Counted from the first letter of the stretch, positions 45,268-54,310 are shown. The stretch: DNA of 64,000 nucleotides from Amycolatopsis albispora (GCF_003312875.1 NZ_CP015163.1:5952001-6016000); one strand, 5' to 3'. Program-made: numbers and translations. Notes: generated from the sequence alone by a model not told the origin.

Positions 45268-45407
45268 CACCGGACTGTAATCAGGCTCGTACTTTGGGTG
45301 CAACGACCGCGTCTCGCCGGTGCCACACCGGTACCTGGCCCGATCGCCGGGTTCGCTGCTGGGAACGAAGACTGCGCTCCTTCGCCGAAGGAGAAGGGAT
45401 ACCGATC

Positions 45408-45656
45408 GTGAGCATCTATTACGAGTTCACCACAGGCTCGCACGACGCCTTCGACGAACTGGCCACGATCGGCGCGCGCTACGTGCTCACGCCGTCCCTG
45501 CGGCACCTGGCCGCGAACACCCTGCTGCAGAACACAATGCTCGCCCGGCTCGAAAGCGCCGAGACCGAAGTCCTCACCCTCGACGACCTACGGCGAACCC
45601 GCGAAATACTCGCCGCGTTCCGAGGCGGTGGCGATGGCGGAAGCGGAGGGATTTGA
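45408..45656 (+). CDS. Small protein divergent from XRE regulator
   Basis: The protein has 82 residues from the GTG at 45408 (RBS GGAGAAGGGA). It begins VSIYYEFTTGSHDAFDELAT and has a helical second half (LLQNTMLARLESAETEVLTL). I do not recognise the family. Its last 19 bases are antisense to the 3' end of tRNA-Ser, so its C-terminal GGGDGGSGGI is partly encoded by tRNA sequence. Divergence from an XRE regulator suggests regulation by it. Confidence 0.6.
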   Translation: MSIYYEFTTGSHDAFDELATIGARYVLTPSLRHLAANTLLQNTMLARLESAETEVLTLDDLRRTREILAAFRGGGDGGSGGI

Positions 45657-45722
45657 ACCCCCGGTTGGTTTCCCAACGCTCGCTTTCAAGGCGAGTGCAT
45701 TCGGCCGCTCTGCCACGCTTCC
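45638..45722 (-). tRNA. tRNA-Ser (anticodon TGA)
   Basis: This is a class II tRNA on the minus strand. The acceptor stem is GGAAGCG/CGCTTCC with discriminator G, the anticodon stem-loop is CTCGC-CTTGAAA-GCGAG giving anticodon TGA, the variable arm is GTTGGG/CCAAC-like and the T loop is TTCAAAT. Its 3' end overlaps the end of the small gene at 45408-45656 on the other strand. Confidence 0.97.
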
Positions 45723-45748
45723 CTGCCCCGAGCCTAGCGCCCCGCTGG

Positions 45749-46216
45749 TCACCAGGCGCCCCCCAGGTGGTCGTTGACGCGCGTGAACGCCTGCCCCAGT
45801 ACGACCTGCTCCTCTTCGGTGAGCAGGTCGATCAGGTGCTCCCGCACGCCCTTCACGTGCGTGGGCGCGGCCCGCTCCAGCAGGGCGCGGCCACTGTCCG
45901 TGAGCACCGTGATCACCCCGCGCCGGTCGGCCGGGTCGCGCTCGCGCTGCACGTGACCCTCGTGCTCCAGCCTGCCCACCTGGTGCGACAGCCTGCTCTT
46001 CGTCGAACCCAGCATGGCCGCCAGCTCCGACATCCGGACCCGGCCGTCCTCGCAGGCCGACAGCGCGACCAGCACCTCGTAGTCGATGAGCGAGAGGTCG
46101 TGCTCCTCCGCGAGCTCGCGGTGCAGCCGCTGCCGCAGGTGCAGCGTGGCGACGATGTACGACCGCCAGGCGAGCATTTCCCGCTCGCTCAGCCACCGCG
46201 GTTCTTCCTCGCTCAT
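45749..46216 (-). CDS. MarR-family transcriptional regulator
   Basis: The protein has 155 residues from the ATG at 46216. The winged helix is LSLIDYEVLVALSACEDGRV, then MSELAAMLGSTKSRLSHQVG and ERDPADRRGVITVLTDSGR, which contains the wing Asp-Arg-Arg. The ligand is unknown. It is transcribed toward tRNA-Ser with 26 bp between. No operon partner is present, so the target may be divergent or distant. Confidence 0.92.
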   Translation of the reverse strand: MSEEEPRWLSEREMLAWRSYIVATLHLRQRLHRELAEEHDLSLIDYEVLVALSACEDGRVRMSELAAMLGSTKSRLSHQVGRLEHEGHVQRERDPADRRGVITVLTDSGRALLERAAPTHVKGVREHLIDLLTEEEQVVLGQAFTRVNDHLGGAW

Positions 46217-46745
46217 GCTACGCAGAGTAGAACCCGCGCCCACCTCCTCCGCAGCGGGGATCTTCCGCCGAAAGTGGTCGCCGAAACGGTTGTCTGACCG
46301 CCGCCCGAGGCGCATCCTTGGTTGTCAAGCGGATGGCACGACCCGCACCGCGGCACACCGGCCAGGCGCGCCGGGACGGGCCTCCACCCGGGAGAGGGTT
46401 AGGTGGTGCAGTGACGAATGATTCCTCGCGGTTGACCGCCGGCTGTGTCCCCACGACCGGGGCGACCTCACAGGCGACCAGGTCGTGATTGTGAACAGCG
46501 CGAGCGCGGGTATTCCACGTGCGCTCGGGTCTTGAAACGCGCATTTCGGCGTCTTTCGAGCCTGTGTTATCGGTGTGGCCTCGGTGACCTCACCGCCAGC
46601 GCTCATCGCCGGCCCGGCAATGCGGCCGACCGCGGTAGTTTCCATGACAACCTCGGTAGTCCTGGGTGTGCGTCCCGCAGCGGGACGCACACCCAGGCTT
46701 TTTCTTGCCCGCGCAGGGTTTCCCGACCGCGGTTAGGCTTTGGCC
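46217..46745. other. Long intergenic region without a protein gene
   Basis: This 529-bp stretch lies between the divergent MarR gene and the zinc peptidase gene. I see no convincing protein gene. TTGTGA (near 46487) and TATTCC, spaced by 16 bp, could be a promoter on the plus strand, and a strong terminator ends the region at 46661-46703. A short non-coding RNA of about 180 nt is therefore possible, but no known RNA family was recognised. Confidence 0.4.
46661..46703 (+). terminator. Strong intrinsic terminator without an upstream gene
   Basis: A 17-bp perfect stem (CCTGGGTGTGCGTCCCG pairs with CGGGACGCACACCCAGG) has a CAG loop and is followed by CTTTTTC on the plus strand. No plus-strand protein gene precedes it for about 1 kb. 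It lies 42 bp upstream of the zinc peptidase start, so it insulates that gene from upstream transcription or ends a non-coding RNA. Confidence 0.85.
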
Positions 46746-47651
46746 GTGCGATTCGACGAAGGTGCGGGCCTCGACCTGTCCGAGGTTTCCGATCAGCGCG
46801 GCGGCGGTGGGATCGGCGGCCGGGTCGCCATCGGCGGTGGCGGGCTCGGTGTGCTCGGGCTGGTGGTGTACTTCCTGCTGTCCCAGTTCGGCGGGGTCGC
46901 GCCCAGCGGCAGCGGGCTGTCCGGCCTCGGCTCCGGCGAGCAGACCGACAACTCGTCGCTCTCCTCGGAATGCCGGACCGGCGCCGACGCCAACCGCAAC
47001 CGCGACTGCGCCACCGTCGCGGTGATCAACTCCATCCAGGACTACTGGGCCGCCGAGTTCGCCCGCTCCGGGCAGACCTATCGCAAGGCCACCACGAACT
47101 TCTTCAGCGGCGGCGTGCGCACCGGCTGCGGCAACGCCAGCTCCGACGTCGGCCCGTTCTACTGCCCCGCCGACTCCGAGGTCTACATCGATCTCGCGTT
47201 CTTCCAGGAACTGCGCTCGCGCTTCGGCGCGCAGGGCGGCCCGTTCGCCGAGGCCTACGTGCTCGCCCACGAATACGGCCACCACGTGCAGAACCTCAAC
47301 GGCACCTCGGACCGCGTCCGCACCCGCAGCGGCCCGGCGTCCGACTCGGTGCGCCTGGAACTGCAGGCCGACTGCTACGCGGGCGTCTGGGCGAACCACG
47401 CGACCACCACGCCGACGGAGAACGGCAGGCCGCTGGTCACCGACATCACCCAGGACGACATCAACCGGGCGCTGGACACCGCCGCCCGCATCGGCGACGA
47501 CTACATCCAGCGCGAACTGGGCGGCGGCCAGGTGGACCAGTCGAAGTTCAGCCACGGCAGCTCGAAGCAGCGCGAGAAGTGGTTCACCACCGGCATCAGC
47601 ACCGGTGACCCCGCCCGCTGCGACACCTTCAGCACCCGCGACCTCGGCTGA
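46746..47651 (+). CDS. Neutral zinc metallopeptidase, membrane anchored (YpfJ type)
   Basis: The protein has 301 residues from the GTG at 46746. A TTAGGCT-like -10 box just upstream suggests a leaderless transcript. One membrane segment (GGLGVLGLVVYFLLSQFGGV) lies near residue 45. The Zn_peptidase domain has HEYGHHVQN (HExxH) and LELQADCYAGVW for the third ligand. Conserved cysteines (ECRTG, RDCATV, GCGNAS, FYCPAD) suggest disulfides outside the membrane. The family is widespread but its substrates are unknown. Confidence 0.88.
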   Translation: MRFDEGAGLDLSEVSDQRGGGGIGGRVAIGGGGLGVLGLVVYFLLSQFGGVAPSGSGLSGLGSGEQTDNSSLSSECRTGADANRNRDCATVAVINSIQDYWAAEFARSGQTYRKATTNFFSGGVRTGCGNASSDVGPFYCPADSEVYIDLAFFQELRSRFGAQGGPFAEAYVLAHEYGHHVQNLNGTSDRVRTRSGPASDSVRLELQADCYAGVWANHATTTPTENGRPLVTDITQDDINRALDTAARIGDDYIQRELGGGQVDQSKFSHGSSKQREKWFTTGISTGDPARCDTFSTRDLG

Positions 47652-47657
47652 CCCCGG

Positions 47658-47708
47658 ACACGAAGGTGGCTTTCGGAGCGAAATCCGCCCCGAAAGCCAC
47701 ATTCGTGT
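47658..47708. repeat. REP-like palindrome between convergent genes
   Basis: Two 19-bp arms (ACACGAAGGTGGCTTTCGG and CCGAAAGCCACATTCGTGT) pair with one mismatch around a 13-nt loop. The same core (CACGAATGTGGCTTTCG and its complement) recurs at 57486-57542. It probably acts as a bidirectional terminator between the zinc peptidase and the M28 peptidase genes. Confidence 0.75.
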
Positions 47709-47722
47709 TCATTGCCAGGTGA

Positions 47723-49257
47723 TCAGGCGGCGACGTCGTGCGTGTGCTCGGCGTGTGCCGAGAACGCGCGCTGCGACTGCCGCTTCGCCGCGGTCGCCTG
47801 CTTGTTCACCGCACCCTGCGAGCTGACCCCGTTGACCTCTTCGGTGCTGATGCCGTAGGTGGCGGTCACCCAGGCCAGCGCGTCGGAGTTGCGGTCGAGC
47901 GCCTTGCGGTCGACGTTGCCCAGGTTGTCGCACGGCTGGTGGTAGCACGGGTCGTAGGCCACCCCTGCCGTGCCGCCCCACTTCGCGGCCTGCGCCTCGG
48001 TCTTGATGCCCTCGGCACCGGTGAACAGCCCACCGGCCGGGATGCCCAGCGCGATGAAGCCGCCGTAGTCGGAACGGCCGCTGAAGTCGGTGTCCTCCAC
48101 CGCGATGCCCTGCGAGCCGAGGTAACCGACGAACTGCTGCTCGATCTGCGCCGAACCGTACGGGCCGGGGCCCGCGCCCTCACCGGCCGAGTCGTCGCCG
48201 TCGTAGGCGAAGTACGCGGCGTTCGGCGAGCCGATCATGTCGAAGTTGAGGTACAGCGCGATGTCCAGCTGCTGCTCGAAGCTGAGCTGGGCGGTGTAGT
48301 AGTCCGAGCCGACCAGGCCGAACTCCTCGGCACCCCACCAGGCGAAGCGCACCGCGTTGTTCACCTTCGGGCTGCCGCCCAGCTGCAGCGCGGTCTCCAG
48401 CAGCCCGGCCGAGCCGGTGCCGTTGTCGTTGATCCCGGCGCCGCCCGGCACGCTGTCCAGGTGGGCACCGGCCATCACCACGTTGTCCTTGCGGCCGGTC
48501 TTGGTCTCGGCGATCACGTTGTAGGTGCTGCGCTCCTCCTGGATGGTGCGCAGTTCCAGGGTGACCGAAGCGCCGTTCTGCGTGGCCAGCGACTCGCCGG
48601 CGGCCTTGGTGATGCCACCGGTCGGGATCTTCGCCGACGCCGGGTCGCCGAGCGTGCCGTTGAGGTCACCGTCGGTGTTGTTGTAGATGACCGCGCCGAC
48701 CGCACCGGCCTCCGCGGCGGCCTGCTGCTTCTGCGCGAACGAGCAGGCACCGCGCGACACCAGCACGATCTTGCCGGTCACGCCGCTGTAGTCGGTCGCC
48801 TCGCAGCCCGGCGTGGCATCCGACGGCACCACGGCCAGCGGCGCGGTGATGCCCCCGACCGGCGTGGACGGGCTGTAGGTCATCACGATGATCGGCACGT
48901 CGGCCCGGCCACCTTGAGGCTCTCGGCGAGCGTCTCGGAGTAGGTGAACGGGAAGTGCTGGCGGGTCACGGTGAAGCCCGCGGCCTCCAGCTTGGTGGCG
49001 ACGTACTCGGCGGACTTGTCGTAACCCGGCGTGCCGGCGGCCCTGGTGCGGCCGTTCTGGTCGGAAATGCGCTGGAGGGCGATCAGGTGCCGGTTCACGC
49101 CACCTACGTCGACCTTCTTCACCAGCTGCTTGGCCAGTGCAGGCCCGTCCGGCACCGCCTGCGCCTGCGCGCCTGCGGCCGGGGCGGTGCCCAGCGCCAA
49201 GCCCGCGCAGGCCGCCAGAGCGACCGCGGGCGCGAGCTTTTTTCTCACGGATGACAT
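47723..49257 (-). pseudogene. Secreted M28 aminopeptidase with one-base frameshift
   Basis: The gene starts at the ATG 49257 with a signal peptide (MSSVRKKLAPAVALAACAGL to AAGAQAQA). The first 110 codons run to ETLAESLKV. Near 48904-48909 one G is missing; shifting frame continues with ADVPIIVMTYSPSTPVG. A PA domain follows (VLVSRGACSFAQKQQAA). All five zinc ligands are present: H in AGAHLDSV, D in INDNGTGS, E in GAEEFGLVG, D in NFDMIGS and H in PCYHQPCDN. It resembles Streptomyces aminopeptidase S. Without the frameshift it would have 511 residues. Either the gene is freshly broken or the base is a sequencing error. Confidence 0.85.
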
Positions 49258-49459
49258 CGAGCGGTTCCCCAATCTCACGTGGAATCGGCACCCGGCCACG
49301 CATGTCCCCCGACACCGCCGGTTGCCGCGATGCGCATCACCTTCAGCTCTTTTCCGGTCCTGGTCAAGAGGCATTCGTTGGATTCGGGGACAGTAACCGT
49401 TTAACCGCCGTTTACCACCGCCGGTAACGAATTGACATTGTGGGTTTATCGTCGACGGT

Positions 49460-50437
49460 ATGCACGCGATCACGATCAGCGAACCAGGCGGACCCGAGAA
49501 CCTTCGCTGGAGCGAGGTCCCCGACCCGGTACCCGGCCACGGCGAGGTGCTGGTGGAGGTGGCCGCCAGCGCGGTGAACCGCGCGGACCTGCTGCAACGC
49601 CGCGGCCTCTACCCGCCGCCGAAGGGGGCCAGCGAGATCATGGGGCTCGAGTGCTCCGGCGTGATCACCGAACTCGGCGAGGGCGTCGAGGGCTGGTCGG
49701 TCGGCGACGAGGTGTGCGCGCTGCTCGCGGGCGGTGGTTACGCCGAGAAGGTGGTGGTGCCCGCCGGGCAGCTGCTGCCGGTGCCGGGTGAGGTCAAGCT
49801 GATCGCCGCCGCCGGGCTGCCTGAGGTGGCCTGCACGGTCTGGTCGAACGTGGTGATGCACGCGGGCCTGGCCGAGGGCGAGGTGCTGCTGGTGCACGGC
49901 GGCGCGGGCGGCATCGGCACGCACGCGATCCAGGTCGGCAAGGCGCTCGGCGCGACGGTGGCGGTCACCGCGGGCTCGGCGGACCGGCTCGACCGCTGCC
50001 GCCAGCTCGGCGCCGACGTCACCATCAACTACCGCGACCAGGACTTCGTCGAGGTGCTGCGCGCGGAAACCGGGGGCGCCGACGTCATCCTGGACAACAT
50101 GGGCGCGGCCTACCTCGGCCGCAACGTCGACGCGCTCAAGCCGGACGGCAGGCTGATGGTGATCGGCATGCAGGGCGGCGTGAAGGGCGAGCTGAACCTC
50201 GGCGCGCTGATCGGCAAGCGCGCCAGCGTGACCGGGCTCGGCCTGCGCGGGCGGCCGCTGGAGAACAAGGCACGCATCGTCAGCGCGGTCCGCGAGCACC
50301 TGTGGCCGCTGGTCGAGCGCGGTGAGGTGATGCCGGTGGTGGACCAGGTGCTGCCGATGTCCGACGCCGGTGCCGCGCACCAGGCGCTCGACGACGGCGG
50401 GGTGTTCGGCAAGATCCTGCTGGCCGCGCGGTCCTAA
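49460..50437 (+). CDS. NADPH:quinone oxidoreductase (PIG3-type zinc-less MDR)
   Basis: The protein has 325 residues. It begins MHAITISEPGGPENLRWSEV, then AVNRADLLQRRGLYPPPKGA, and the NADPH site is LLVHGGAGGIGTHAIQVGKA. No structural or catalytic zinc cysteines are seen. It is the homologue of mycobacterial Rv3777, and the next gene is the Rv3778c homologue in the same convergent arrangement as in mycobacteria. It reduces quinones or enones in the cytosol; the natural substrate is unknown. Confidence 0.92.
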   Translation: MHAITISEPGGPENLRWSEVPDPVPGHGEVLVEVAASAVNRADLLQRRGLYPPPKGASEIMGLECSGVITELGEGVEGWSVGDEVCALLAGGGYAEKVVVPAGQLLPVPGEVKLIAAAGLPEVACTVWSNVVMHAGLAEGEVLLVHGGAGGIGTHAIQVGKALGATVAVTAGSADRLDRCRQLGADVTINYRDQDFVEVLRAETGGADVILDNMGAAYLGRNVDALKPDGRLMVIGMQGGVKGELNLGALIGKRASVTGLGLRGRPLENKARIVSAVREHLWPLVERGEVMPVVDQVLPMSDAGAAHQALDDGGVFGKILLAARS

Positions 50438-51633
50438 CGCAGCTCTTCCAGCACGCGCACCAGCTGGTTGATCTCGAAGACGTTGGAGTAGTGGGCGAGG
50501 CCGATGCGGACCGCACCGCCGACCTCGCCCACGCCCAGCGACGCGAACACGCCACCGGTGCCATCGTCGGCGAACGCGCAAAGTCCTTGCGAGGCAAGAT
50601 ATTCGGCCACTTCGGGCGCTTTCTTGCCCGCCACCGTGAAGGCCAGCGACGGGATCCGGCGCATCGCGTCACCGATCACCATCACGTGCCGCAGCGAGCG
50701 CAGCTCGGTGCTCAGCTGGGCGAGCAGGCCCGCGTGGTACGACTTCGCCGAACCGAGCGAGGTGACCAGTTTCTCCCGCCGCGAGCCGATCGCGGCATCG
50801 TCCAAACCGGACAGGTAGTCCACCGAGGCGACCAGGCCGGCCAGCAGCGGGTGGGCGTGCGGGCCCAGCTCCAGCCGGGCCGCGCCGCGGGCCGCGGCCT
50901 CCAGCGACACCGACGGCAGCCGCTCCAGCAGTTCCGGATCGCGGAAGGCCAGTGCGCCGACCGCCGGACCGCCCCAGGCCTGCGCCGAGAGCACCATGAT
51001 GTCCGCGCCGAGCGCCTGCAGGTCCAGCGGCACAAAAGGGGCCGCGTAGGTGGCGTCGACCACCACCAGCGCACCGACCCGCTTGGCGAACTCGATGATC
51101 GTCGGCACGTCGGGGCGGGTGCCCACCGAGCCCGAGGCCAGCGTCACCGTGACCACTTTGGTGCGCGCGGACACCAGGTTCTCGTACTGCCACGCGGGCA
51201 GTTCGCAGGTCTCGATGTCGATCTCACCCCAGCGCACCACCGCGCCGACCCGCTTGGCCGCGCGGCGCCACGGCGCCAGGTTCGCCTGCTCGTCGAGCCG
51301 GGAGACCACCACTTCGTCCCCGATGGTCCACCGCTCGGACAGCACGTCCACCAGGCGCTGGATCAGCACCGAGGCGCTCGCGCCGAGCACCACCCCGGCC
51401 GGGTCCCCGCCAACCAGGTCGGCCACCGCCCGCCGGGCCGCCGACACGATGCTCTCCGCACGCTGTGAGGCCGGAAACGCACCCCCCGGACCGGAAACCG
51501 GGGCCCGCATCGCGGTCGACACCGCCGAGGCCACCTGTTCGGGGACCAGCATGCCGGCGGCGCCGTCGAAGTGAATCCAGCCGTCACCCAGCGCGGGGAA
51601 CAACCCGCGAATCCGAGCGACGTCGAAGGCCAT
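50434..51633 (-). CDS. Cysteine-desulfurase-fold protein lacking the PLP lysine
   Basis: The protein has 399 residues from the ATG at 51633 (MAFDVARIRGLFPALGDGWI). The fold is aminotransferase class V: FDGAAGMLVPEQV, LGASASVLIQRLVDVL, VVVDATYAAPFVPLDL (cofactor Asp). Where SAHK-x-G-G-P is expected, the sequence reads VLSAQAWGGPAVGAL, so the Schiff-base lysine is replaced. It matches mycobacterial Rv3778c by position next to the quinone oxidoreductase and bpa. It may not be an enzyme of the usual kind. Its end overlaps the convergent oxidoreductase gene by 4 bases. Confidence 0.82.
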   Translation of the reverse strand: MAFDVARIRGLFPALGDGWIHFDGAAGMLVPEQVASAVSTAMRAPVSGPGGAFPASQRAESIVSAARRAVADLVGGDPAGVVLGASASVLIQRLVDVLSERWTIGDEVVVSRLDEQANLAPWRRAAKRVGAVVRWGEIDIETCELPAWQYENLVSARTKVVTVTLASGSVGTRPDVPTIIEFAKRVGALVVVDATYAAPFVPLDLQALGADIMVLSAQAWGGPAVGALAFRDPELLERLPSVSLEAAARGAARLELGPHAHPLLAGLVASVDYLSGLDDAAIGSRREKLVTSLGSAKSYHAGLLAQLSTELRSLRHVMVIGDAMRRIPSLAFTVAGKKAPEVAEYLASQGLCAFADDGTGGVFASLGVGEVGGAVRIGLAHYSNVFEINQLVRVLEELR

Positions 51634-51714
51634 GGGCACACGGTACGGAGCCTGCGAATCACCGTGTGCTCCGGGGTTGGCCTGGGAACCGCGTGACCAG
51701 CCACGGACCGCTAG

Positions 51715-52690
51715 ACGAGTAATGCGTAAGTCGGGGTGGTAGCCGGGGAAGGACGAAGGGTGTTCAAGATCCGTTTGTGACGACAGACCTGAACACCCTT
51801 CTGACCGCACTCTACGTCAGGATCGACGACCACCTCGCGAGCAGGCGCCGCCTGGGCAGACCGCCCAGGCTGACCGACGCCGAGCTGGTCACCCTCGCGG
51901 TGGGCCAGGCATTGCTCGGGTTCACCTCCGAAGCCCGCTGGCTGCGGTTCGTACCCGCCCGTATGCCCGGCGCCTTTCCGTTCCTGCCTGGACAGCCCGG
52001 CTACAACCGCCGCCTGCGTGCCGCGTTGCCACTGATCAAGCAGGTGATGCGCTGGCTGGCGGCGGACACCGACCTGTGGACCGACACGACCTGGATCGTC
52101 GACTCCACCCCGGTGGAGTGCGGCCGCTCCCGGCCAACGGCCAAGCGTTCGGACCTGGCGGGCTGGGCGAAATACGGCTTCTGCCGTTCGCACTCCCGCT
52201 GGTTCTGGGGCCTGCGCCTGCACCTGGTCTGCACCCCGGCCGGGCTTCCGGTCACCTGGGCACTGGCCGATCCGAAGATCGACGAGCGGCAGGTGCTCAT
52301 GGCCCTGTGCGACCATGAACCCCACCTACTCGGCGAACGTCCCGGCCTGCTGATCATCGCCGATAAGGGCTACGTCTCCCGTGAGCTGGACCGGTTCCTG
52401 CACGAGCGTGGGATCCGGCTGATCCGCCCGTCCTACCGCAACCGCACACCACATCCCGGCGAACCGCTGCTCAAGTCCATCCGCCAGCTCATCGAGTCGG
52501 TCAACGACACACTCAAAGGTCAACTAAACCTCGAACAACACGGTGGGCGCACCATCGAGGGCGTCGGCGTCCGCATCGCCCAACGACTACTCGCGCTGAC
52601 CGCCGCCATCTGGCACAACCGCGCCACCGGCCAACCCGTCACCCGATCCCTTACCGCCTACGACCACTGACCGACTTACGCATTACTCGT
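51715..52690 (+). mobile_element. IS982-type insertion sequence
   Basis: This 976-bp element has perfect 20-bp terminal inverted repeats, ACGAGTAATGCGTAAGTCGG (left) and CCGACTTACGCATTACTCGT (right). It is flanked by CTAG on both sides (51711-51714 and 52691-52694), which is either a 4-bp target duplication or part of the ends. It contains one transposase gene. It is inserted between the Rv3778c-like gene and bpa, ending 14 bp before the bpa start codon. Confidence 0.92.
51776..52670 (+). CDS. IS982-type transposase
   Basis: The protein has 297 residues. The N-terminal part (RPPRLTDAELVTLAVGQALL) and the DDE core are typical: TTWIVDSTPVECGRS, GLLIIADKGYVS and RQLIESVNDTLKGQLNLEQH. The frame is intact and its start is likely the GTG near 51776. 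It moves the surrounding element. Only one copy is present in the window. Confidence 0.92.
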
Positions 52691-52691
52691 C

Positions 52692-52697
52692 TAGGCT
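52692..52697 (+). promoter_or_regulatory. -10 element of bpa abutting the IS982 end
   Basis: TAGGCT begins within the CTAG flank of the IS and lies 7 bp upstream of the bpa ATG, the usual place for a leaderless actinobacterial promoter. The native -35 has been pushed 980 bp away. TGACCG at 52668-52673, in the IS end, is spaced 18 bp from it and could replace it. Confidence 0.45.
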
Positions 52698-52704
52698 CGG
52701 GGGC

Positions 52705-53268
52705 ATGACCGAGCCGAATCATCCGAAAGCAGACACGAACGGCGAGTCCGCCCAGCACGTCGTGGTGGTCGGGCCGGACGGGTCCCCGGTCGGCACGGCC
52801 AGGATCGCGCCGAGCGAGGAGGCCGAGCAGAACGAAACCGTCGGCGACCTGGTCGAAGAGCCGGCCAAGGTGATGCGCATCGGCACGATGATCAAGCAGC
52901 TGCTCGAAGAGGTCCGCGCGGCACCGCTGGACGACGCCAGCCGCAACCGGCTCCGCGAGATCCACGAGACCTCGATCAAGGAGCTGGAGCAGGCGCTCGC
53001 GCCGGAGTTGCGCGACGAGCTGGAGCGCCTGGTCGCGCCGTTCACCGAGGACACCACGCCCACCGACGCCGAACTGCGGATCGCGCAGGCGCAGCTGGTC
53101 GGCTGGCTGGAAGGGCTGTTCCACGGCATCCAGACGGCCCTGTTCGCCCAGCAGATGGCCGCGCGCGTGCAGCTCGAGCAGATGCGGCGCGGCCTGCCGC
53201 CCGGCGCGTCGGCGGGCGCGAACGAGCACCACGGCCCCGGGATCAGCGGCACTGGCCAATACTTGTAG
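52705..53268 (+). CDS. bpa: Bacterial proteasome activator Bpa/PafE
   Basis: The protein has 187 residues. It begins MTEPNHPKADTNGESAQHVV, and its core (VMRIGTMIKQLLEEVRAAPL, WLEGLFHGIQTALFAQQMAA) is the four-helix domain of the Rv3780 family. It ends GTGQYL, the C-terminal motif that docks on the 20S proteasome and opens its gate. It forms a dodecameric ring that feeds unfolded proteins to the proteasome without ATP. Its promoter has been remodelled by the IS982 insertion. Confidence 0.95.
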   Translation: MTEPNHPKADTNGESAQHVVVVGPDGSPVGTARIAPSEEAEQNETVGDLVEEPAKVMRIGTMIKQLLEEVRAAPLDDASRNRLREIHETSIKELEQALAPELRDELERLVAPFTEDTTPTDAELRIAQAQLVGWLEGLFHGIQTALFAQQMAARVQLEQMRRGLPPGASAGANEHHGPGISGTGQYL

Positions 53269-53446
53269 GGCACCGCGCCGCACTCCGCCGGATGTACTAG
53301 TGCACCCGAAAACGGGCGCCCTATAACGCAACTACCGGTTCACGGCGAGTCGGCGCGTGCGTACACTCCTGGCTTTCGGCGCGGCCAGGCATCGGGGCGA
53401 TTGGGGGCCCCACCAGCCGAGCCTGCGAACGAGGGAGGCCCCTGCG

Positions 53447-54265
53447 GTGCTCGACAGAATCCATCAGCTGCTCAGAGGCGAAGCAGTGCGCCGGTCGATG
53501 CGCGAGAAGTTCATCCGCGCCATGGCCGAGGTGATGGAACCGTTCCAGAACGAGCAGCGAGAACGTCTCGACCGCCTGGAACACGAGCTGCGGCAGGACG
53601 CCAAGCACGCCTTCGACCGGCTCGTCGAGTTCGAGGTCCGCAGCCGGCGGGACATCGTCTACGCGGCCGACCAGGAGGCGGCGATCGAGGCGAACCGCTT
53701 CGTGCGCAACCACATGCCGACCGCGCCGCACTTCGGTGACCCGCACGCCACGCTGGAGCACGCGCTGTCACTGGCGCCCGCCGAGGGCATGGCGCTGGAG
53801 TTCGGCGTCTACACCGGCACCACGCTGAAGATCATCGCGGCCGCGCGGGCCGGCGAGGTCTACGGCTTCGACTCGTTCCAGGGCCTGCCCGAGGACTGGC
53901 GCAACGGGTTCCCGGCGGGCACCTTCACCGTGGACGGGCTGCCGGACGTCTCCGGCGCGGAACTGGTCCCCGGCTGGTTCGACGAGACGCTGCCGAAGTT
54001 CCTCGACGAGCACCCCGGCCCGATCGCCTTCCTGCACGTCGACGGCGACCTGTACAGCTCCGCGAAGACCGTGCTCGACCTGTGCGGGCCGCGGCTGGTC
54101 GAGGGCAGCATCGTGGTCTTCGACGAGTTCTTCAACTATCCGGGCTGGCAGCGGCACGAGTACCGGGCGTGGATGGAGTACGTCGGCGAGACCGGCGTGG
54201 AATTCACCTATGAGGGTTACACCTACTCCGACGAGCAGGTCATCGTCCGCATCGGCGGGCGGTGA
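53447..54265 (+). CDS. Coiled-coil TylF-like methyltransferase
   Basis: The protein has 272 residues from the GTG at 53447 (AGGGAGG upstream). The N-terminal 75 residues form a charged coiled coil (MREKFIRAMAEVMEPFQNEQ, RERLDRLEHELRQDAKHAF). The methyltransferase domain follows: ALEFGVYTGTTLKIIAAA (SAM site), VYGFDSFQGLPEDW, IAFLHVDGDLYSSAKTVLDL and IVVFDEFFNYPGW (metal-binding acids). It resembles macrocin O-methyltransferases that methylate sugars. It lies 45 bp upstream of the Wzm/Wzt galactan exporter, so it may methylate the exported glycan; that is inference. Confidence 0.82.
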   Translation: MLDRIHQLLRGEAVRRSMREKFIRAMAEVMEPFQNEQRERLDRLEHELRQDAKHAFDRLVEFEVRSRRDIVYAADQEAAIEANRFVRNHMPTAPHFGDPHATLEHALSLAPAEGMALEFGVYTGTTLKIIAAARAGEVYGFDSFQGLPEDWRNGFPAGTFTVDGLPDVSGAELVPGWFDETLPKFLDEHPGPIAFLHVDGDLYSSAKTVLDLCGPRLVEGSIVVFDEFFNYPGWQRHEYRAWMEYVGETGVEFTYEGYTYSDEQVIVRIGGR

Positions 54266-54310
54266 GGGCTGGTCTCGGTCAGGTCAAGCTCGTCGGTACC
54301 CTCGTATCTC

